Source of the DNA: Liriodendron chinense
Lineage: Eukaryota; Streptophyta; Magnoliopsida; Magnoliales; Magnoliaceae
Direction of reading: 5' to 3'
Assembly (NCBI GenBank): GCA_003013855.2
Contig: ML058408.1
Span: 1,116,001 to 1,180,000, forward strand
DNA: 64,000 nt
Both the position numbers and the translations under genes were made by a program. The notes beneath the pieces were generated by a model. That model was given only the letters and a program-made list of their open reading frames with translations, was not told the origin of the DNA and made no database searches. Of the stretch, positions 36,201 to 45,200 are shown in pieces (within the stretch, counting starts at the first letter, position 1; each line of letters opens with the position of its first letter).

Positions 36201-39200
36201 CATTTATCCAGGTGATGACTCAGGTGTTGAGACCTTTCATGGGGGGGGGGAGTTCCTAGTGGTGTACTTTAACGACATTCTTACTTATATCATAAGGAAC
36301 AACATCTCCACCATGTGTGTGGGATCCTTAAGGTAGAGAAGTTGTATGCCAACCTCAAGAAGTGTTTGTTTCTGTCTAATAGTGTGATCTTCTTAAGTTT
36401 TATCATGTCATCTAAGGGCATGTCTACGGATCCCGGGAAGGTCAAGGCCATAGTCAGTTGGCTTGAGCCACGCAATGTTCATGAGGTGCATAACGTTCAT
36501 GGCTTAGCCACCTTTTATAGACGGTTCATTAGAGGGTTTTGTTCCATCCTCGCTCCCATTACCGATTGCATAAAGAAAGGGGAGTTCCAATGGACTAAAG
36601 CAGCCTCTAGTGCGTTCAAGGAGATTCAAGTCAAGATGATTGAAGCTCCTGTCATACGACTTTCGAATTTTTCTAAGGTTTTTGAGGTTGCGTGTGATGC
36701 GTCTGGCGTAGGTATAAGTGGAGTGCTTAGTCAGGAACGGCACCCTGTCGCTTTCTTTAGCGAGAAACTAAATGAGGCGAAATAAAAATATTCCACCTAT
36801 GACAAGGAATTCAATGCGGTAGTGCAATCATTGCACCATTGGCAACATTATTTATTACCGCAGGAGTTTGTCTTATTCTTTGACCATGAGGCTTTGCGCA
36901 ATCTCAACCCCCCCAAAGCCATATCCAAAAGACAATGAGAATCAATCCAATCTGCAAAATCTTCCATATTATGAGTAAGGGCTCGCTTGGGAGTTTAAAA
37001 ATGGAGGTAAATGGGAAATGGAATTGGAGGTAAATGAATTGAGAGTAAATGGCTGACTCATATGTGTTTGGATGGGAGTAAATGAAATGCATTTGAAATC
37101 CAAATATTCTGTTTGGATGAGAGTAAACGGGAGGAATTGGAATGCATTGGAACTTTTCAATATATTCACAGGAACATATTTGATATCTCAAATCAATTTT
37201 ACTATCTCAAATTAGTATACATTCGTGATATTTAACAGAATGATTGTAATAAGCCCATTGAAATATATGTTGGCCAAAAATGAGAAAAATTCAAGCCTCA
37301 ATGGATCACAAATGTACGGATTACAAACAAGCAACTTGCCAACATTTTTTAACCATTCATTTAGATGGCCAACCTTTGGATGGTTTAGATCATTCTATTG
37401 GTATGATTATAGTGACATGGCTGATAATTGGGTTGTTTCGAAGTATCATCAATGTGCCACGTGTATGGTAGACAAGTGCATAGCAGCACCTTTGTTTTCT
37501 CGTGCGACTCTCTAAGGGAGCTCAAAAAGGCATTTCAGTCCATTTACTTCTAAATCCTCTCCCAAAAAGAGGATTTCATTTACATGCTCATTTACTCCCA
37601 TTTCATTTCATTTCCATGCATTTACTCCCATCCAAACACACCTCAAAAACCATTTACTCCCAACTCCCCCCATGTACCTCCATTTACTCCCCTCCAAAGG
37701 GCCCCTAATCCTAACCCCCTCCTGATTTCTCATGTCAAAAACAAACGAAATTAAAATCACCCCCAACAACCCACGGCTCACGCGAACACTAATGAACAGC
37801 AGAAAGCTCCTTCCAGAGACATGCACACCGACCTACAAAACAGGGACCATATACTGAAGAAAATACCCAACGAAATCCGGAGGAGATAACATGTAACAGC
37901 ACCAAGACTGAAAATTGCCCAACCTTTTTGTCAAACAACCACTTTCTCTAAAAGCTCTAACTGTTAGAGGATGGCGTATCAATGCATATCAAGGGACTCT
38001 TAACACTCCCCCGCACGTGCGGGGTGGAACTCCGCACAGGAACATATTGGGGAAGGGTGGAGGGACACTCATAACTCATACCCAGGTGGAGAGATAATCA
38101 CAACTCACACTATAAACGGCCCCCCGTGGGAGAATATATTACCGGTGGCATATTTGCTACTTCCAGGATTTGAATGCTGGACCTTCCGCTTTGATACCAT
38201 TTCAAACAACCACTTTCTCTAAAAGCTCGAACTGTTAAAGGAGGCGTATCAATGTATATCAAGGGACTCTAACACTCCCCCGCACGTGCGGGGTGGAACT
38301 CTGCACGGGAACATATTGGGCAAGGGTGGAGGGACACGCATAGCTTAACATCATCACTTTTATTTAAATTTGAAATAATCAAGTTCAAGACACGACTTGG
38401 AACATGGCCCAATCGAGCATGCCACAAGCTTACAAGCTCATTATTTGAAGCAATAATCGGAACAGTAGTATCAACAGAAAGACAAGAGCCACTACTACTA
38501 TTAGTGAATGCCGTCAATAACTCCCCTTGTTGTAGAAAGTAAAGACCATCTCGTTCAAATCCCGTTCCAATAATCCTCCTCGTACTCTATGTTGAGCTCT
38601 TAATTGTGCATATTCTAACCCCAATTCATCACTCATTATGCAAGGCTTTCATGATTTAAAGACTAATCTAATGCATGATTTTATGATTGTAGGAATGAGA
38701 GGGACTTCACCCCATTGGAGACCAAAAAGGATACATTAGGACCCTTTGAATGAAGGCCCAAGGTGGACCAAGGAAGAAAGAAGAAAGAGAGAGAAGAAAA
38801 GAAAGAAAAGAAGAAAAAGAAGAAAATGTTCAAGGGCCGACCGGTCGAGACCGGTCGGCCGTCCTGCCGGCCTCTGTGAAGCATGCAAGGCAAAGGACCA
38901 GTTGGTCCGACCGGTCAAGAGCGATTGGCCAACAGGTCGGTGACCCTGCTGAACTCTCTGGACGTCCAAACAATATGGTCCGACCGGTCTTGACCGGTCG
39001 GCCAACAGGCCCTGTGCACGCTGGACATGTTGATAAGCCAGTCCGACCGGTCGTGACCGGTCAGCCAGCCCAGTCCGACCGGTCCAGACCGGTCGGCCAT
39101 GCATTCAAACAGAAAACTTCCTATTTGGGCTCCGATTTTCTCTGCGCACTACGTACTCTTACGCAGATTCTAGATGATTCCGACGCTGCGGAGCCTCCCC

Positions 39201-42200
39201 ACTATAAAAGGACACCTAGGGATCGTTCCTAGGGCATCTTAGAAGGGATTGAGCACGGTGGGAGACGGCCGAAGTCGGATTTGGAGTTCTACAACTCTTC
39301 CTATTTTGCTTTCTAGTTTTATGTTTTCTTAGTTGTTTCGTGTTTCCTTGGATCATGAACGGCTAAACCTCTTAGCTAGGGCTAAGAGGTGAAGCTCGTA
39401 GTGAATCCAAGATGTTTCAATTCGTTTGATGTGGTTTTAAGTTGGATTTCATGTTTAAGAACAATGGTTTGAAGTTTAATTCAAGTGTTAAGTAGTTTTT
39501 CTTAGTCTTATGATGACTCATGAATGTTTGGAAGAATTGCTTGAGTTCTTAATTGTGGTGAACTAGTCTAGACCTGTATGATCTGAGGAATTGGAATACG
39601 CTCTAGATTTATGATCTTCATGTGGGAACTTCTTACCAAAAGTCTACTTTTCTGGAATTCTGTAGTATATGGGACTGTGTATGTGATTTGAATCAAGTTC
39701 AAATCATAATCTAGTTTTGTCTTATGACAGGATTTAATGATGGTTATGATTGTGATCTTAGCCTATTGGAATTGGGACTGACCTATGCAATTAAGTATGC
39801 TCGTCCTAGCTTGCATTGAGTGAATCATGTACATGGATCATACATATGACAGATTGTTTAGTTTAACTGCTCTATCATCCGACTAGATAAAACTTAATTT
39901 CGATTCTAGTTGAAAAAGTGTGAAACCACAGCGAATTGAGCATCAAGGATTGCTACAAGTGGATCCTTGAACCCCTAGTGCCTTTTTATTAATTGATTAC
40001 CTTCAGTTTAGTTCAAAATTACTATTTACATCAATCTTCTACAAATCTATTTGTTAGCTTTTCAGTAGAACTATTAGAAGTGTTTTGTGGATTCCTACAT
40101 AAGTCTCTGTGGATCGACCTTGGTCTTACCGAGATTATTACTACATCGCAACCCTACACATGGGGAAGCGAACACTCTAGTCCTGAAACATACAAGATTT
40201 GGGAGAAAAAGTTATACTGCAATTCAGAGCACGGGTGAGACTACTGACAGAAATTAAATTCGCATGAAATTTTGAAATATACAGGACATTTGGGAGAATA
40301 AGAGAAGAGGATACACGAACAGAACCAATAGATTGTTCAGGAGTGGTGCTACCATCAGCAAGACGAACAAACCGAGAGCAGGATGTAACAGTAGAAGATG
40401 TAAGGAAGTGACGCATACCAGTCATATGGTCAGAAGCCCCAGAATCGATGATCCAAGTGGATGGAGCTGAAGAAGCATGCAAGGCAGTACCTGTGGTTGC
40501 AGCGAAGAAAGTAAATGAGGGCTGTAAATCAGAGGAAGGTGTAGTGGATGTAGAAGGCTGCAACGATCTCAGGAGTTCCATAACTTCTGTTCTAGTCATC
40601 AATGTAGACTCAGAAGGAGAAGTATCAAGGATTTTGACATTATCCATAGGTTGTTCCTCAACATCTATCGTGGCAGCATGTGCTGAGGGATAGTCATGTA
40701 TTTTGAAACATCATTCCACTGAATGCCCTAAGCGGTTGCAGTGAGTACAGAAGTAACGCGAACCTCCACGTCCACGTCCTCAACCACGAACTGAGGAACT
40801 GTCACGTAAATTAAAATGGTCACCTCTTCCATTAAGTGAAGTAGTGGAAGAAGTAAAAGCCACTCACTCTTGTGCAGGAGATGATAAAGTAATAAGCATG
40901 GTCATCACTTGACAACGAGCCTCCTCAATATGAACAATGGAGTAAACAGTCTCAAGCGATGGAAATGGGATCATAGCAACCAGCTGGATATGAAGGGACT
41001 TGTAATCTGCATTTAGTCCAACGAGAAACATGTAAGTTTTGGCTTTGTCTTCACGTTTGCGCACTATTTCAGTGCTGCTATTATCCGGTAGTTCACTTAA
41101 TGGTAACACTGTTAGAGGATGGCGTATCAATGTATATCAAGGGACTCTTAACACTTTTCATCTTCCTTTCTCCATATCCCAGAATTCCAAACCAAAAGAA
41201 TACCACCAGCAGAGCCAACAGCATCAAGAGAAACCCAATCATTATTTGATGCCCCCCATATAGATCCAATAACACTTCTATCAACTAACCGTGATTTTGT
41301 TTCTAGAATTGTAAGAATCTCAACCTTGCGTATTTTACAAAGCTTACGAATCTGAGTTCTTTTAGCCGGACAGCCCAAACCTCTAATATTCCAAGATAAC
41401 ACAATCATTGGGCAACCAATCTACCCCATCGAGCCTGTTGCAACCACTACCTTTTTCGGCATATCATACTGAACAGAACATGCAAACTTAGGAGTTCTTG
41501 CTATCCTTTGGGTGTCTTTCTGATAGACGCTACCTAGTCTTCTCATTGATTAAACGATCCTCTGTATTTAAGGAATTGAAGAAGTGCATACACATCCTTA
41601 TCATTTGCCCCGAATGAAAGCCCAACAAGACTTCCAACTCTCTCCATCACACCCTTCGACCATCTCAGTTGATCAGCTGCTAAAGAACAATCACCCATAT
41701 AAGAAAATTGGTTATCCTGAAGCTTCGTATCCTAAAGAAGACCCATACTAGCAACTTGATCTTGCATGGAGAAAGACTGAAGAGGAGTGACGGTAATCAT
41801 ATAATCAACCAGATCTCCCACTTCCATCAACGAAAGGATTGGATTATCATCAGCCACAAACTTTGGATTTGCCACCTTCTGAAGTGACACTGATATAACG
41901 TCTTCACTAGAAATCGCTGGAACAACTTCCGTCACTTGATTAAGGAGCAAAACTAATGAATTGCTGGGTATATACCTAAGAAGCAACTCCCACGTTTGAG
42001 CCTTAAACACACGAGCAGACAAAATCATCTCTCACACATGTATTGGAAACAAGCATGAGCAAAAACTGTTCATTCCTTATGAGAGTTGTCGCGCAGATCT
42101 TAACTCCCATGGAATGTACAAAAGGAATGTCCCACATGTCGACACCCGAATACGATGCTTCAATTAAAATCGAATTTAAAAAAGAACCAAAGTCGTTGGA

Positions 42201-45200
42201 TTTCAAACTTGAATTGAAATTAGAAAACACTGGGATATAAATCTGCCATGTGTCCCAAGGCTTATTCAAAGCTGACAAAAACGGAACAAGCACTACTTCG
42301 GTCACTGCATCGGACAGAGGTTCAGCATCCGACCCGAAATCGAAGAGGTGGTTCAGAGCGGAGCAAGGAAATGAAATTGTTCCCGCTACCACATTATTTT
42401 TCTTAGATTCCATCTCAGCCAAACGTGATGTACTAACCCCATCATAACCGCCAGAAGAAGGACACGTGTCCAAGTGGTGTTCGGTACATTGCAGCAGCAT
42501 GGAATTTGTGCTCCTACATCTCTCTAATCATGGTAGTCGACTCCAGATTGTTAGAGAAAGGTTGAATTTTTTTTTGGGAAAGGTAACACAACGAGGGATT
42601 GAACCCCAGATCACACACACACTACACTCTCTACCAGCTCATCTAACAAGCGGGAGTAAAAAGGCCGAGACGATGATGATAAAAGAATTTAAGTCATAAT
42701 TTCAAAAACTTAGAAGCCTTATGTGTACAACAGGGAGCATTTGAAAAAAAAAAACAAAGCATCTCTAAAGGGGATGTTCACCTCTGAAAAATGAACTAAC
42801 TCTTAAGTATGGGCAAGTAAGAACCTAAGGATTGCCAACTCGTACGGGTCGGCTTGGAATCACTTGGGACTGGTTGTTACCAAAGATCTCATAGATATAT
42901 TTTAGCATGGGACTTCTGGACAAAGGTGGTAGATTAGAGACGAAAAGATATCCTTTTGTCACATTTGCATACAGGTCTTTGGACCAAGCAAAGCTTGCAA
43001 CCAAAAATCGAGGGCTGTGATTGAAATTCTGCAGGGTAAATACCACTCAATGGCTAGAGACTTCTCGTCATGGCTATTCTCTGGGTAGTTTGGAAGGAAC
43101 GAAACGAGCGATGTTTCAGAAATGGAAGATACAAGGGGGGGAGACAGTTCTGGGTCTTGTTAAGGATTGGGTTCCCGATGTAAATGCAGCTACAGCTGCC
43201 TATTTTCTTTGCGCGTCATAATACAAAATTGTATTCTTTTCCGTCCTTTTGGTGGGTGTCTTAATAAATTTTGTCCTCTAAAAATAATAATAATAACTCA
43301 ATAGGATAAGCAATTCTGCAGGATTTACACAAGGGAGGTACCATTTTTTTTTTCCGGATGGCCATGATGTGACAAACTCAAGACAGAAATGATGTTAACT
43401 AGTAAGGAAAAATATCCAGTGCTCTCACTTATATCTAAGTTAGTTATGAAACACTCTAAACAGCACACATGCACAGGATACTGATTGTTCATCTACTGGA
43501 AAACCATGGACAGGACTGTACCCAAAAATCTCATCAGTTGGATGATTCTAGACACCATTTGGTTGACTTTTGATTGCAGGACGGAAGGTTAGTAAAAAGA
43601 AGTAATTCTATGACTTTGTTTGTCATCTGTAAAGAAATTTAAAACTTTTTTATGTGATCTCATTTATATTTATCTTTTTAAAAGATTAATGCTTATGCAC
43701 ATGAGACCAAGACTAGAATGGAAATTATAATGCGAGCAGCAAAAGAAAGTATGTGATGTTTCCATCAATGAACATATGAATTTTAAGCAATTATCATAGA
43801 TACCATAGCTCATAAATTTCATGGTGGTGGAAGTATGGAGAGAGTGCCAAGAAGTTAAGGTGGAGAGTTGGCTCTACCATGTCCCAGTTCTATCGCCTCT
43901 ACCATATCATCTCCCTCTAGGCATTTTTGAAGCACCCCGTCTTCTGCAAGAATATTGGGGTGCATTTGGCTGCAGTATTGAATTAAATTACAATTACTAG
44001 TATAATGATGTGGAAAGAACCAAATTGCAACGGCCAGTTTTCTTCAGTTGAATGTGAACTGTTGATGTATTTCCCTTCTTAACCATCTATTGTAGACTAC
44101 AAATGAAAAGGTTAGGGTCATCCTGTTGAGAAGATCTTTGCGACATGGCCCATCCACAGTGGAATGCAATAGATGAACAATCTGGATTGCTGAACCACAG
44201 GCCCCACTTGTCAGAACTGAAGACCTGAGTATATTGTGCATAGCCTCAGACTGATGATCTTATAATTCCTCTTCCAAAGTAAGCCTCGATGATGAGAGCT
44301 CCAATGCAACTAGACTAGAAATGTGATACCCAGTGAAGAATAGCAAAGCGGAATACATTTCACCAATTCAATCAGAGAAAGCCAACACTGTCCTTCATAA
44401 CTCTCTGAATTGATAAACCACAAACACTCATCTTACCCAGGTTCCCATGATGATCTGGCATCGAAATTCATCACTTCTTCCTCTGGATGGGCCACAAGTG
44501 AATGTTAGATGTTCACCCGCCAATGAACAGACTGGCCTAAATTTCAGGCCACCGCACATGCCAATGTAGCATGCAAGTGAGAGATCAGGGCTCCTCATTA
44601 GAGCTGGGCACAAACCAAGCCAGCTCGAAAGCTCGGCTCAAATTGGTTTGAAAAGGCTCGGCTTGGATTGGTTCAAATAGAAGTTCAAACCAAACCAAGC
44701 CTTGGAGTCAAGCTTGTTTGAAAAAACAAACCAATCTCAAACTAGGGCAGTACCGGCTCTGTTCGGCTTGAAGCTTGGTTTGATTCAGGTCAGTTTGATT
44801 CAGCTTGATTCAGCTCGTAGATTGTAAGCACGTTGTTTCCTGTGGTGTGATCCACTTGAGGTTTGGATATGATTCCATTTTGGGATCATGTCCTAAAATG
44901 ACATATAAAACGGATGCAGGGCGTGGATAATACATATACATGATGACGTGAATAATACATGATACATAATACATATACATGAATGCACACTGTTTCCTTG
45001 TACTTGTAAAATTATGCTTGCGTACTTTTGTTTGGAAAAGGCTCTTACATGTCTATTTTGAAGTTGCACTCCTCCTTTAGAGGATGTTAACATTATGTAG
45101 TAAGATACTTTTGCATTTTTTTTCCAACTTTTTAAATTCTTTTCTATTTAAACAAGCAAACAAAAAAAAAAAAAGAGCCGCCACCTGTTTGAACTCGGCC

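Larger units (their letters stand above)
32413..36903 (+). mobile_element. Ty3/gypsy chromovirus copy 2, truncated after RNase H
   Basis: 5' LTR 32413-33651, primer site TGGTATCAAAGTAGG from 33656 (a decayed initiator-Met site), gag from 33832, then protease, RT and RNase H. The text stops abruptly at about 36903 in the block that follows the RNase H D-H-E-A-L motif; integrase, chromodomain and 3' LTR are absent. It resembles the element at 1-5807 along its length but the LTRs differ clearly, so the two are separate old insertions. It lies in GH95 intron 1, antisense. Confidence 0.82.
37929..41153 (-). mobile_element. Ty1/copia remnant with ~75 bp LTRs, minus strand, TRIM-like tail
   Basis: Order on the minus strand: LTR piece 41153-41110, gag (41109-40700), protease (40647-40205), a nested solo LTR (40174-38590), gag-pre-integrase (38584-38345), polypurine tract GTGCGGGGGAG, LTR 38274-38200, primer site TGGTATCAAAGC (38199-38187), ~170 bp spacer, the same polypurine tract, LTR 38005-37929. 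Integrase, RT and RNase H are absent. Thus one coding remnant and one coding-free unit share the middle LTR. It lies in intron 1 in the same direction as GH95. Confidence 0.72.

Noticed and set aside
38681..39232. Open frames of up to 160 codons over the family A LTR
   Set aside because: They lie in the ACCGGTC repeat cluster on both strands of a solo LTR, so they are repeat shadows.
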